Assembly: GCF_009911265.1 (NCBI RefSeq) | Contig: NZ_QXXA01000013.1 | Span: 1 to 64,000 of the forward strand | Reading direction: 5' to 3' | DNA: 64,000 nucleotides | Source of the DNA: Senegalia massiliensis | Lineage (GTDB): Bacteria > Bacillota > Clostridia > Tissierellales > SIT17 | Shown: positions 7,177 to 16,004 of the stretch, piece by piece | How positions within the stretch are numbered: position 1 is the stretch's first letter | Layout: the number at the start of each line of letters is the position of its first letter | Program-made: the position numbers and the translations under genes | Notes under the pieces: generated by a model | Told to the model about the DNA's origin: nothing | The model's input: only the letters and a program-made list of their open reading frames with translations | The model's database searches: none

Positions 7177-10100
7177 ATGAAAATTAAAAGAGTTATAAAG
7201 TGCATTGAAGGGTTAGTGGAGAGTGCTAAAGAAATACTTAGTCTAGAAAGCTATAATAGATACGAGAAATATAATCTAAGTATCATGAAAACTTGGCTAG
7301 AAGGACTTAGCAAACAAGGTTTCGAGCCTAAAGAAAGGTTTGAAGAATTACACAACACTATTGATGCATTATACAATAGTTCTAATAGTGCTATTTATGT
7401 ATATGTCAAAGAGTTATATAATCCTGCAAGAGAGTTATTATCACTTCTTGAAGGGAAGGCAGAGGAATTAGAGCCTTATAAATTTCAAGAAATAAATGTA
7501 GATCATAATTACTATAAAGCTAAGACAGTACTATATGATGAAGATTCAGAAACAAATACAAAGACTATTAGATATATAATTGCTACATTCCTATCTGAAC
7601 AACAAATGAAAGCTATGTTGTCTAATCTTCAAAAAGGCATGAAGAGAATTAAAATTGGAGACAATTGGAATGAAGTAGCACAAGCAGTTTCAAATGGATA
7701 TCGTTGTCTATATCAACGTACCACTAGTGAGAATGTAGGTGATGGAGTCCATGCAATTATCTATAATGAAGATGAGAGAGTTATAAAAGTACACCAAGAA
7801 GATAATCCAGTAGATAGAGTGTATCAATTTATCGCAGCTAATTGTAAAACAGGGATTATTCCAAATTGGAAATCTTATTTTTATAACAAACTTACTGATG
7901 AAGGTTTACTAAGAGAGTGTAAGGGGTTTGATTATACAGGAAAAGCACCTAGTATTATTGTTTTATCAGAAGAAATTAATACTGAACTGATAATGCAATA
8001 TAAAGAAGAAGGTCTTAGAAAAGGTTTAATCAAACTTGATGTAGAAGAAAATGTAGAATTAAGTGAAGATGCTACATTTTTTGAACTTGTTAATGATTAT
8101 GTAATTCCTTATATTAAAGAGGAAAAAGTACATTATCAAGTAGGTGATCCTATTTCACCAATAATTTCTTCACCGATAGACTTTGGTAAAGGTAAGATAG
8201 GTAAACTATATCCTAAACAACAAATAACAGCTCAAGGTGGACTAAAGGCTATGAAAGATGGTAAACCTTTTATAATTCTTAGCGGGTCCATGGGTGTAGG
8301 AAAAACGTTGATTTCATCGAAGTTAGCCCTAGCACAGATATATGAAATGTATGGTAAATTTAATGGTAGGATAGCATTATTCTGTCAAGGAATTTTAATA
8401 AACAAATGGCAAAGAGAATTTTTACAAGCGTGTAAACCATTAAGAATTAAACCTAGATTCATTAGACTAGATAGCTTAGAAAATGTGAAAAAACTTGATA
8501 AAGAGCCTAAAGGTTTAGAAGTTTTATTAATATCAAGAGATAAGTCAAAAAGAAGTTATTTAGAGGAAATGGCAACTAATGAAAGGTTTAATAAAAATAG
8601 CCTTATGAAAATTACTAATTTCAAAGAAAAAGTAGTTGCTAAACATGAAGATAATAAAGTAGTATTTGTTAATAGCAATGAATTACCGATACATTTAATG
8701 AAAATTGCAGGGAGAAGAATAGAAAAGGAAACACAAAAGCCTACTATCCTTTATAAAAAGCAATTAGACAATGAAGGTAATATTATAAGTTATAAGATAG
8801 TTACACCTTCTAAAACCCTTAAAAATACTTTTACAACTAATAACTATAAGTCTTATGATTTCGAATTGAACTCTGTTGAGTTTACTAATTTCAATAATCA
8901 TATTACTGAGAATTTAGAAGTATTGATTGATGAAAGTGAGTATAAAATTCATAGACAAACTTCATTTGATAATGGTCTTGTATGTCCTAGTTGTGGTGGA
9001 TATATATATCAGAATCCTCAAAACTTATTCCATGAAGAAAAATATACTAAGCACATAAGAAGAAAGAAAAAGGATAAATCATCATCTTTCCTAAAGTGTA
9101 ATCACTATGTTAAAGCTGATGGAACAACTCTTATGGACTTTGAGATAAAAGGCATTAGAGAAGGTGAAATATCAGTTGCATTTGTGGATGATACTGAAAC
9201 TATCACATACTTAGATGCTGAAAATAATCCAATAGAGGGTAGTGAGTTATTGGATGTTAAAGCAAACAAATATACAGGAATATATATAATCAATGTTAAA
9301 AAGTGTAATCAAAAATTATGGTCAGCTGTTGATAAAAAAGGTTATAGAACAGTAAATACCTTAGCAATGACTAAAAGAAAATTCAAGTCAAAGTTTATAG
9401 ATTTTGCAATAGTTGATGAATTTCATCAGTTTTCAGCACAAAGTAATCAAGGTTATACTTATGGCTTATTAGCAAATCAGAGCAAGTATATGATTAATTT
9501 ATCTGGTACTATTAGTTCTGGTACTGCATCAAGTCTATTTTATCTACTTTATAGATTGTATCCTCAAAAAATGAAGAAACTTGGATATGAATATTCAGAA
9601 GTAGGTAAGTTCATTGATCATTATGGGAGACGTGAGAAGAAAACAAAAATTAGAACAGAACACCAATACAATAAAAGTGGAAAAGGTTATAAATCGTCAC
9701 CTTCGGTTAAAGAGAAGGCAGGTATTTCACCACTTTTATATACTAATTTACTTAGTGATGTAATGATAGCAAGAACAATAGAAGATATGCAATTACCAAT
9801 GCCAAAACTAAAGTATTACAAACATGAAATTGAAATGAGTAGCGAAATCAAAAATGGTTATGATAATCTAAAGCAACAATTAATTGACTTTATGAAAGAG
9901 AATAAGCATTTGCCACTTGGAGGAAGTTACTTACACAGTTTACTAAGCTACCCAGATTTACCTCAACAATCTCCTATATATTGGAACAAAACTGATATGC
10001 TAGTAGCAACCCCAGAGCATATTGACTTAAAGGATAAAATTTTACCAAAAGAGCAGAAACTTATTGATACAATAAATCGTGAAATAAGTGAAGGTAGAAA

Positions 10101-10848
10101 GGTACTAGTATATATGGAATATACAGGAGAGAAGGGAATTAGTAAAAGAGTTATTAATATACTTAGAGACCAAGGGATAAAAGCAATTGAAATGAAGTCT
10201 AACGGAAAAGGAAAAGTTAAAACTGAAGAAAGAGAAGAATGGATTGAGCAAAAATCTAGAGAAGGATACCAATGTATTCTAACTAATCCAAAACTAGTTG
10301 AAGTAGGATTAAATATAATTGACTACCCAAGTATTTACTATTATGAGTGTCCTCTTGGAAATGTTAAACTGCTGAGACAAAGTGAACGTAGAGCGTGGAG
10401 AACCAACCAAAAGCAAGAATGTCGCATTTACTACTCTTACTATTCAGAGACATTACAAGAAGATTTACTTAAATTAATAGGGGGTAAGAAGAAAGCATCA
10501 CTTGCACTTGAAGGAGTATTCTCAGAAGATTTACTCTCAAATATGGGTGATGTTGATGATGGAGGAAGTGAAGCTTTGTTTAAAGTCCTTAAAGGTAAAA
10601 TAACAATGAAAGAAGATGATTTAGAAGGCTTTGGTTTTTCTGATGAATCTGACCTTGAAAACATTATTAAATCAACTCAAACTATTAACGATAATGCAAA
10701 TAACTTTAATACAAATATTCATTCTAATGATAGTCGTACACAAATAGATCTGTTTACAATAACAGAAGAAGAATTAACTACTATCAATAAGAAAGAAAAA
10801 AAGAAGAAAAATATTGGAGAAGGTCAATTAAGACTTTTTGCAATGTAA
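7177..10848 (+). CDS. Large SF2 helicase (SNF2/DEAD-like) with zinc finger and clamp-binding tails
   Basis: The 1223-residue protein is an ATP-dependent DNA translocase or helicase. Walker A is GSMGVGKT (about 371-378), the Walker B/DExH box is VDEFHQF (about 744-750), motif III-like NLSGTISSG follows, and motif VI is QSERRAWRTNQ (about 1067-1077). A CPSCGGY...CNHY zinc finger is inserted between the two RecA-like halves (about 610-650). The first 360 residues are unassigned. The C-terminus has two beta-clamp-binding peptides, QIDLF (1189-1193) and QLRLF (1217-1221), matching the dnaN gene of the same element. It may act in replication fork progress or as an antirestriction helicase with the methyltransferase-like protein upstream. 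The ATG is supported by AAAGGTGTG. Confidence 0.85.
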   Translation: MKIKRVIKCIEGLVESAKEILSLESYNRYEKYNLSIMKTWLEGLSKQGFEPKERFEELHNTIDALYNSSNSAIYVYVKELYNPARELLSLLEGKAEELEPYKFQEINVDHNYYKAKTVLYDEDSETNTKTIRYIIATFLSEQQMKAMLSNLQKGMKRIKIGDNWNEVAQAVSNGYRCLYQRTTSENVGDGVHAIIYNEDERVIKVHQEDNPVDRVYQFIAANCKTGIIPNWKSYFYNKLTDEGLLRECKGFDYTGKAPSIIVLSEEINTELIMQYKEEGLRKGLIKLDVEENVELSEDATFFELVNDYVIPYIKEEKVHYQVGDPISPIISSPIDFGKGKIGKLYPKQQITAQGGLKAMKDGKPFIILSGSMGVGKTLISSKLALAQIYEMYGKFNGRIALFCQGILINKWQREFLQACKPLRIKPRFIRLDSLENVKKLDKEPKGLEVLLISRDKSKRSYLEEMATNERFNKNSLMKITNFKEKVVAKHEDNKVVFVNSNELPIHLMKIAGRRIEKETQKPTILYKKQLDNEGNIISYKIVTPSKTLKNTFTTNNYKSYDFELNSVEFTNFNNHITENLEVLIDESEYKIHRQTSFDNGLVCPSCGGYIYQNPQNLFHEEKYTKHIRRKKKDKSSSFLKCNHYVKADGTTLMDFEIKGIREGEISVAFVDDTETITYLDAENNPIEGSELLDVKANKYTGIYIINVKKCNQKLWSAVDKKGYRTVNTLAMTKRKFKSKFIDFAIVDEFHQFSAQSNQGYTYGLLANQSKYMINLSGTISSGTASSLFYLLYRLYPQKMKKLGYEYSEVGKFIDHYGRREKKTKIRTEHQYNKSGKGYKSSPSVKEKAGISPLLYTNLLSDVMIARTIEDMQLPMPKLKYYKHEIEMSSEIKNGYDNLKQQLIDFMKENKHLPLGGSYLHSLLSYPDLPQQSPIYWNKTDMLVATPEHIDLKDKILPKEQKLIDTINREISEGRKVLVYMEYTGEKGISKRVINILRDQGIKAIEMKSNGKGKVKTEEREEWIEQKSREGYQCILTNPKLVEVGLNIIDYPSIYYYECPLGNVKLLRQSERRAWRTNQKQECRIYYSYYSETLQEDLLKLIGGKKKASLALEGVFSEDLLSNMGDVDDGGSEALFKVLKGKITMKEDDLEGFGFSDESDLENIIKSTQTINDNANNFNTNIHSNDSRTQIDLFTITEEELTTINKKEKKKKNIGEGQLRLFAM

Positions 10849-10854
10849 TCTTCT

Positions 10855-10897
10855 CTATTGTAGATAACCTTAAAATCGGTTATCTACAATAGTTTTT
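10855..10897 (+). terminator. Intrinsic terminator after the helicase
   Basis: A perfect 15-bp stem, CTATTGTAGATAACC with its complement, followed by T5. Confidence 0.9.
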
Positions 10898-10941
10898 ACA
10901 TATTATAAAAAAATATTCATTAATTTTAAGGAAGGTGTAAG

Positions 10942-11025
10942 ATGAAAACAATTGCATTAGGTTTTCTTGCTATTAGTATTTTAGTGTTTTTAAGTATGAA
11001 TATAGAAGTTAAAAATAAAGAATAA
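10942..11025 (+). CDS. 27-residue membrane peptide
   Basis: A 27-codon frame follows an AAGGAAGGTG site. The product MKTIALGFLAISILVFL... is one hydrophobic helix with a short charged tail (EVKNKE). Size and layout suit a small membrane regulator or toxin-like peptide, but no partner is evident. Only the ribosome binding site and helix support it. Confidence 0.4.
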   Translation: MKTIALGFLAISILVFLSMNIEVKNKE

Positions 11026-11081
11026 AATAATAACTAATTATGAATAATTAATATTTTCTTTATTTTTGTAGAAATATGCTA

Positions 11082-11303
11082 TATAATTTTATTAAGAAAA
11101 GCAAATAAAAAAGGAAAAGTTGTCACCGACCAAAGTTCAACTTCTCCCTCTAGGATAATAGCAAAATACTATTTTCTATTTTATATGATTTTATAATATA
11201 TATATTACCATATAAATATATATATATTCAACTATTTTTAAATATATAATCATTAATTTAGTTATTATCCTACTTGCTTAACAAATGAGTAAAGGGGATT
11301 TTT
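11082..11303 (+). promoter_or_regulatory. rep promoter and long structured leader
   Basis: TATAAT at 11082-11087 predicts a transcript start near 11094, leaving an untranslated leader of about 210 bases before the initiator ATG. In the leader, 11151-11162 (TAGGATAATAGC) can pair over 12 bp, with one G-T, to 11261-11272 (GTTATTATCCTA), which lies just before the ribosome binding site AAAGGGGA. Pairing of this sort next to the start region, together with the antisense RNA candidate, suggests control of initiator synthesis. Confidence 0.5.
11105..11190 (-). ncRNA. Candidate counter-transcribed antisense RNA to the rep leader
   Basis: Read on the - strand, 11147-11113 forms a 10-bp stem (GGAGAAGTTG with CAACTTTTCC, one G-T) with a 15-base loop, followed by T6. 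This is a textbook intrinsic terminator pointing away from rep. No gene on the - strand would need it, so a short RNA from the AT-rich region near 11190 is likely. The loop contains UUGG, matching the YUNR form common in antisense RNA loops. The 5' end is a guess. Confidence 0.5.
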
Positions 11304-13067
11304 ATGTATAAAGAATTAACAATAGATGATGATAGAATTAATGAATATATAGAACATCAACTAAGATTTCTAAAAAAAGTATATACTTTTTTAGATAATA
11401 ATAACTTTAATGAGAGTTGTTTAGAACTACGACCTATATCTAGATTAAAAAATAAGTACTTTAGGTCATTAAATCTTTGGAGATTTGACGATAAAGCAAT
11501 AAATAAGTACAGAGATTATATTAAAACAATAAATGGTACTCCTACATGTATATATTACTCTGGTTATTCACTTAATTATGAAAAAGTAGTATTAAAAGAA
11601 AATGGAAAAGCATATGAAAAAGGAAAAATAAATAAAGAGAACAGCATGATAACTCAAATTTTACCAATGGATTTTGATGATTTATCTTTAGAAGAATTCG
11701 AAAAAGAAATTAGCAGATTGACTAATCTAGGCATTGAAACAATTAATATTTTTTCTGGTAATGGTTTTCAATCTATAGTATTACTTAATAGACCTTCTAA
11801 TGATAAAGATTTATATAGAAAGTTTACTCACTTATTATTAGATAAAGGCTTTAATGTAGATCCTAAAATTACAGATTGCTCAAGAATTTTGCGTATGCCC
11901 TATACCTTCAACTGTAAAGAATATGATTATAAAAAATACAGCATAGAAAATCCAACAGGAAAAGCTACTACAATTTATCAAGATACTGATAAAAGATATA
12001 ACGTAAAAGATATATTTGAAAAAATAGCTTCATTGCCGAATAGTAATACATATAAAGATGCTTTAGGAACAAATAACAGTCACAATAAGCCAATAGAAAT
12101 GATAAATAAATCTAATACACCTAGTACAAGTTCTAAGCCTATTAAAACTAAAAATAATGATTTTATAGAATTTAAAAATATAAATGAGATGTACCCTATA
12201 ATAGATTATTATAGTTTACCAAATGCTATCCAAAATGTATTAATTGAGACACCTAAGAATTACAGAAACTCTGTTTTGTTATTTATAGTACCATTTTTTA
12301 GAAATAAAATTGGTTTAGATTTAGATTCTATAGTAGAGATAATGAAAGTTTGGAATTTAAATTGTAAACCTAGTCAAGATGAAAATTTTGTCATAAGTGA
12401 AGTAAAAAGAGTATTTAGCTATGGATATAAAGGTGTAGGAAAATGGAGTACTGAATTAGCAACTAAATTTGGTTATATCGAATTTGAAGAATATAAACTT
12501 GCTGATCATATTATAATACCAAATGTATTATTCGAAAACTATAATAATTTACATCAAACTGCAATTAAAATATTCTTTATGATGAAATTATTTGAGGACA
12601 GGGAAGATATTAAAGAGTGGGATATAGAATTAATAGCTAAAGTATCAAAAGTTAGTGAGTGGACAGTTAGAAGATATATTAAACAATTAATTGATTTTAA
12701 ATTAGTAGATAAAAAAAGAGGTAATAAAAAGCTTAAGTTGAAAAATAAATATTATATATCAATATTTTGGGACAAAAAGCTAGGTTTTACTACTATCAAT
12801 CCTTATACAATTCAATCAATGATATACAGTGAATTAGATAAATTAAATGATAATGAAATAAAAGTGTATACATATATTTATTATAAATTAAGAGGTAATA
12901 ATAATAATAAATATTTTGCAAGTCAGAAAGTAATAGGCGATATGATAAATATGGATAGGTCAACAGTTTCAGACATAACAAAAAGACTCCACAAAAAAAG
13001 AAGGATAATAAAAAAAACATATAAAAATAATAATATTCCACACACAAATTACTTTTTAAGAGGATAG
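11304..13067 (+). CDS. Plasmid replication initiator / primase with winged-helix C-terminus
   Basis: The 587-residue protein has features of archaeo-eukaryotic-type primases of plasmids: an acidic MDFDD motif (about 131-135), SGNGFQ (about 152-157), and KITDCSRILRMPYTFN (about 189-204). A linker rich in N, S, K and T follows. The C-terminal part has two helix-turn-helix stretches, around KVSEWTVRRYIKQL and MINMDRSTVSDITKRL. Iterons lie immediately downstream and a controlled leader upstream, so I infer it is the replication initiator, combining origin binding with priming. The ribosome binding site is AAAGGGGA. It could instead be only a primase acting with another initiator, but none is visible nearby. 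Confidence 0.7.
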   Translation: MYKELTIDDDRINEYIEHQLRFLKKVYTFLDNNNFNESCLELRPISRLKNKYFRSLNLWRFDDKAINKYRDYIKTINGTPTCIYYSGYSLNYEKVVLKENGKAYEKGKINKENSMITQILPMDFDDLSLEEFEKEISRLTNLGIETINIFSGNGFQSIVLLNRPSNDKDLYRKFTHLLLDKGFNVDPKITDCSRILRMPYTFNCKEYDYKKYSIENPTGKATTIYQDTDKRYNVKDIFEKIASLPNSNTYKDALGTNNSHNKPIEMINKSNTPSTSSKPIKTKNNDFIEFKNINEMYPIIDYYSLPNAIQNVLIETPKNYRNSVLLFIVPFFRNKIGLDLDSIVEIMKVWNLNCKPSQDENFVISEVKRVFSYGYKGVGKWSTELATKFGYIEFEEYKLADHIIIPNVLFENYNNLHQTAIKIFFMMKLFEDREDIKEWDIELIAKVSKVSEWTVRRYIKQLIDFKLVDKKRGNKKLKLKNKYYISIFWDKKLGFTTINPYTIQSMIYSELDKLNDNEIKVYTYIYYKLRGNNNNKYFASQKVIGDMINMDRSTVSDITKRLHKKRRIIKKTYKNNNIPHTNYFLRG

Positions 13068-13091
13068 CAATATAACTTTGCTATCTTTTTT
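13062..13091 (+). terminator. Weak terminator after rep
   Basis: GATAGCAA and TTTGCTATC pair across the stop codon and are followed by T6. Confidence 0.6.
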
Positions 13092-13103
13092 GTAGTTTTA
13101 TTA

Positions 13104-13245
13104 TTGGCAATCCTCAAATACCCAACAAACGTTCTCTAATTACATATTTTGTTAAATTGGCAATTCTCAAATACCCTTTTTCTATTATTGGCAATCCTCA
13201 AATACCCCCTGAATGGTATTTATTTCAAATTGGCAATCCTCAACA
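13104..13245 (+). repeat. Iterons: candidate origin of replication
   Basis: Four direct repeats of TTGGCAATCCTCAAATACCC start at 13104, 13157, 13188 and 13230. The second has one change (ATTCTC) and the fourth is truncated after CTCAACA. Start-to-start distances are 53, 31 and 42 bp, close to 5, 3 and 4 turns of B-DNA, so all copies face the same side. With the initiator gene upstream this looks like an iteron-type origin. A near-LexA sequence (CAACAAACGTTCT, about 13123-13135) touches the first copy. Confidence 0.8.
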
Positions 13246-13308
13246 CTATATATATAACAGAGTGAGAGAGAGGGGAGGGATATATTTGTATAATATTTAT
13301 GAAGATTA

Positions 13309-13337
13309 TCGACACAACATTTATATTGTGTTATAAT
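13309..13337 (+). promoter_or_regulatory. Promoter with 20-bp palindromic operator, site 1
   Basis: TCGACA, 17-bp spacer, TATAAT. The spacer and its edge form ACACAACATTTATATTGTGT, a palindrome with 6-bp arms. Similar palindromes occupy the same place in seven other promoters of the window. It drives the 13403 gene. Confidence 0.75.
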
Positions 13338-13402
13338 TTGTTTGAGATATAATATTACACAAGTAAAAAAAGTAATTATAAAGTAAGTATAGGGGGATAA
13401 AT

Positions 13403-13987
13403 ATTGAGGTGCCTTGGAAAAAGAAAGAAATATTTTTAGAGTATAACAAAACAATAGATGAATTAAATAATATGAGTAATGAACAATTATATAAAAGAAT
13501 GAGAAACATAAAAAAATATAATTCAGATTATAGTTTTATGAATACAATTATAATAGGGATAATCTTAGCTGCTTATCCTATATGGTTGGAAATAATTGAT
13601 GAAGTATTAAGGTCTGAGAGTGATGGAAAAATACATATTAATTTATTTAACATAGTGTGTTTTATTATAATGATAGTTATTTTTGCAATTTTTACTTATG
13701 CAATAAAATCCTTAATACTTGATTTCGTTAGAAATAGAAACTTGGAAAATAATATAAAAAGAGAGATCGAATACGAAATAATTAAAGAAAAATTAAAAAC
13801 TGATAGCAAGGATATGATGAACAATAAAAATGATAAAGTAGATAATAATTATAAACGATTTTATAAAAAAAATAAAATTGTATATGTCAAGAGAAAAAAG
13901 TCACCTAAAAAAAGAAGGTCAAAAAAATATCATAGAGAAAATTATATGACTAGAACTAAAAGAAGAGAAAACAGTCATCCAAACTAA
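13403..13987 (+). CDS. Two-helix membrane protein, unknown; possible AUU start
   Basis: The protein (about 194 residues) has two hydrophobic segments (about 46-66 and 81-107) and a very basic, low-complexity C-terminal tail (KRKKSPKKRRSKKYHREN and similar). A GTG at 13409 gives the conventional start, but the AGGGGG site at 13391-13396 lies six bases before ATT 13403, the in-frame codon two before the GTG. The start may therefore be AUU. Driven by operator-type promoter site 1. No family recognised. Confidence 0.55.
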   Translation: MEVPWKKKEIFLEYNKTIDELNNMSNEQLYKRMRNIKKYNSDYSFMNTIIIGIILAAYPIWLEIIDEVLRSESDGKIHINLFNIVCFIIMIVIFAIFTYAIKSLILDFVRNRNLENNIKREIEYEIIKEKLKTDSKDMMNNKNDKVDNNYKRFYKKNKIVYVKRKKSPKKRRSKKYHRENYMTRTKRRENSHPN

Positions 13988-14036
13988 ATCAAAATAAACC
14001 ATATATTAAAATAAAAGAAAAGAGGTTAATTAGAAA

Positions 14037-14410
14037 ATGAAAATATCATTAAGAGGTTTAATTGTTAACATAATTCTATTTGGAATTTTAATTTTTTCAG
14101 CGTATTATTTATTGAATGATTACTCAACTAAAAATAAAGAAATAGTAGAAAATGCACATAATGAAATTCTTAATACAATATATGAATCTGATGATATAAA
14201 AATTATTAATTATAAATTATATATTGAGAAAAAAGATGAAATAATTAAAAAAGGACAAAGTAATACTAATGATTTTATAGATTTATTGATTCCGATGAAG
14301 GTGAAAGTAGAATAATATATGAAATAGTTGATATGGGGATATTTTCAAAAAAGGAGAAATTAATATTGAGAGAAATATTAATCAGAAGAGATTATTTTGG
14401 AATTAAATAA
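14037..14410 (+). pseudogene. Membrane-anchored protein gene with probable frameshift
   Basis: The intact frame from ATG 14037 gives 92 residues: one membrane segment, then a charged domain ending ...NDFIDLLIPMKVKVE at 14315. The -1 frame is open from 14273 and reads FIDSDEGESRIIYEIV, then DMGIFSKKEKLILRE and so on to a stop at 14410, right before a strong terminator. The second part reads like real protein and its end fits the terminator. A one-base indel or a -1 frameshift around 14280-14290 would join both into about 124 residues. I see no canonical slippery heptamer. Confidence 0.5.
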
Positions 14411-14415
14411 AGCAA

Positions 14416-14468
14416 TATATAAAGGATTTACTTTATGTAATTTTACATAAAGTAAATCCTTTATATAT
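14416..14468 (+). terminator. Strong terminator
   Basis: A stem of more than 20 bp, centred near 14441, including AAAGGATTTACTTTATGTAA and its complement. Confidence 0.8.
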
Positions 14469-14545
14469 AAATTAAATGATAATACTCCAAATTCAAAGTG
14501 TTTTTGTAATATCATTTAAATTTATTTAAAGTGGAGGATAAAATT

Positions 14546-15010
14546 TTGAAAAGAACTGTAGTTTACATAGTAATATTTTTTATAATTTGCATATTTATAT
14601 TAAACATTTCAGAAATGACAGATATAGTAATAATTAAGTGGTATATTGAAGATTTGAAAGTTGAATTAAATAATAAGCTGAATAATAATAAAAAAATTAA
14701 ATTAAAAGGTACAACCCTTTCCATATATTTATATGAAACAAAAATAGCTTTTGAATATGATGAAATATATTTTAATGAAATTTTAGAGAAATCTCAATCT
14801 AATTTATTTAAAAATAATAATTATATAATAAAAAAAGTAAATAATACATTAAAAATAGAAAAAAACAATCAAAATAATAAATTAACTACTATAGATACAA
14901 TTAATAAAATAGAACAAATTTTATTAAAAAGAAAGATAATAACAAATATAATTACTATAATAATAGCTACTTTATTGTATATAGCATATAAAAAACAGTA
15001 TAAAATATAA
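14546..15010 (+). CDS. Membrane protein with two terminal helices, unknown
   Basis: The frame is open from 14531, but GTGGAGG there is the ribosome binding site, so I start at TTG 14546. The 154-residue product has a helix at each end (about 5-24 and 131-146) with a lysine- and asparagine-rich region of about 100 residues between, probably outside the membrane. It sits among other small membrane proteins. Function unknown. Confidence 0.5.
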   Translation: MKRTVVYIVIFFIICIFILNISEMTDIVIIKWYIEDLKVELNNKLNNNKKIKLKGTTLSIYLYETKIAFEYDEIYFNEILEKSQSNLFKNNNYIIKKVNNTLKIEKNNQNNKLTTIDTINKIEQILLKRKIITNIITIIIATLLYIAYKKQYKI

Positions 15011-15038
15011 AACTTAAAGCAAGAACTATCAACAGATA

Positions 15039-15067
15039 TTAACACAACATATATTATGTGCTATAAT
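15039..15067 (+). promoter_or_regulatory. Promoter with palindromic operator, site 2
   Basis: TTAACA, 17-bp spacer, TATAAT. The operator ACACAACATATATTATGTGC is an imperfect member of the 20-bp family. It drives the 15122 gene. Confidence 0.65.
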
Positions 15068-15121
15068 ATAAATAGAATTTAAATATTAAATAAAGGAGGA
15101 AGGCCGAATAAGCCATATAAA

Positions 15122-15709
15122 ATGACTACTATTAGAGCAGTAAATAAAAAAAATAAAAGTGATAATACTAATATTGAAGAATCTAAATACCAACAAAAGA
15201 AAAATGAAATCAATATAAGTGAACTTAAAAATAAAGTTAAAACTATTAATGACTATGTAGATAAAATAGATGAAATTATTAAACCAATTTATGATAAGGA
15301 AATATATAAATTAGATAAAATTATTAATGAAGTAAAAACAATGAAGGAATCAGCTAGAAAGAATAATATTAGAATGGATCAGAATAAACTAGAAATAATA
15401 TTATTAGACTTAATATATGAGATAGGTGAGGTAAATGAAAGAATAGAAAGAAGAGCTTTAGATGTTGATATTGCAAATTCTTTTTATAATAGTAATCTTG
15501 ATAGGGCGTTATTATATACAAATGAAAATAAAGAAAAAGAGAATTTAACAAATGCTAGTTTACAAAAAGCTTTTGCTAATAGAATTGTAGAAATAGACGA
15601 ATATACTAAAATAGTAAAAAATAGAATATATAAAAAAATAGAAAGTAAACTCAGCTCTTCAGAAAAAATTTTTTATGGTATTAAGGCCATTTTAGGAAAT
15701 AGGTATTAA
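15122..15709 (+). CDS. Coiled-coil-rich soluble protein, unknown
   Basis: A 195-residue protein, highly charged and probably mostly helical, with a likely coiled coil around residues 25-110. No membrane segment. The best ribosome binding site (AAAGGAGGAAGG, about 15093-15103) is 19 bases before the ATG, unusually far; no standard start codon lies closer in frame. Transcribed from operator site 2. No family recognised. Confidence 0.5.
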   Translation: MTTIRAVNKKNKSDNTNIEESKYQQKKNEINISELKNKVKTINDYVDKIDEIIKPIYDKEIYKLDKIINEVKTMKESARKNNIRMDQNKLEIILLDLIYEIGEVNERIERRALDVDIANSFYNSNLDRALLYTNENKEKENLTNASLQKAFANRIVEIDEYTKIVKNRIYKKIESKLSSSEKIFYGIKAILGNRY

Positions 15710-15760
15710 ATAGTAAAAAATGATTCAAAGTTTATCTTATATTGAAAAATAAAAAACAAG

Positions 15761-15858
15761 CATAAAATTCATTGGAGAAATAGAGTCAATGAATTTTATG
15801 AAAATACGTAGAAAATCATAACCCATGGTTAAAAAATATTTTTTAACCATGGGTTATA
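15761..15858. terminator. Two tandem perfect inverted repeats
   Basis: First, CATAAAATTCATTG with its complement (15761-15800). Second, a 40-base perfect palindrome centred at 15837/15838 with ATAACCCATGG outer arms. Either could stop transcription in both directions. A nine-codon frame (ATG 15890) with a GGAG site follows; I see nothing else coding up to 16004. A further GAGC/GCTC hairpin flanked by AAAGGAT/ATCCTTTTT lies at about 15949-15979. Confidence 0.6.
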
Positions 15859-16004
15859 TTATATATTAAATTAATTTGGAGTTATTTTATGGAAACTAAA
15901 GATAATTTAGCTAAATAGACTGTTAGCCTTATAAATCAAAAAAAATAAAGGATTATGAGCGTTGATGCTCTATCCTTTTTCATGATATAATATAATTTGG
16001 TAGA

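Noticed and set aside
12796-13047. 83-codon frame opposite the initiator gene
   Set aside because: Complement of AT-rich codons of a well-supported gene; no ribosome binding site.
13104-13245. Short repeats that might be a CRISPR array
   Set aside because: Only four 20-bp direct repeats with uneven gaps and no cas genes. Position and helical phasing fit iterons.
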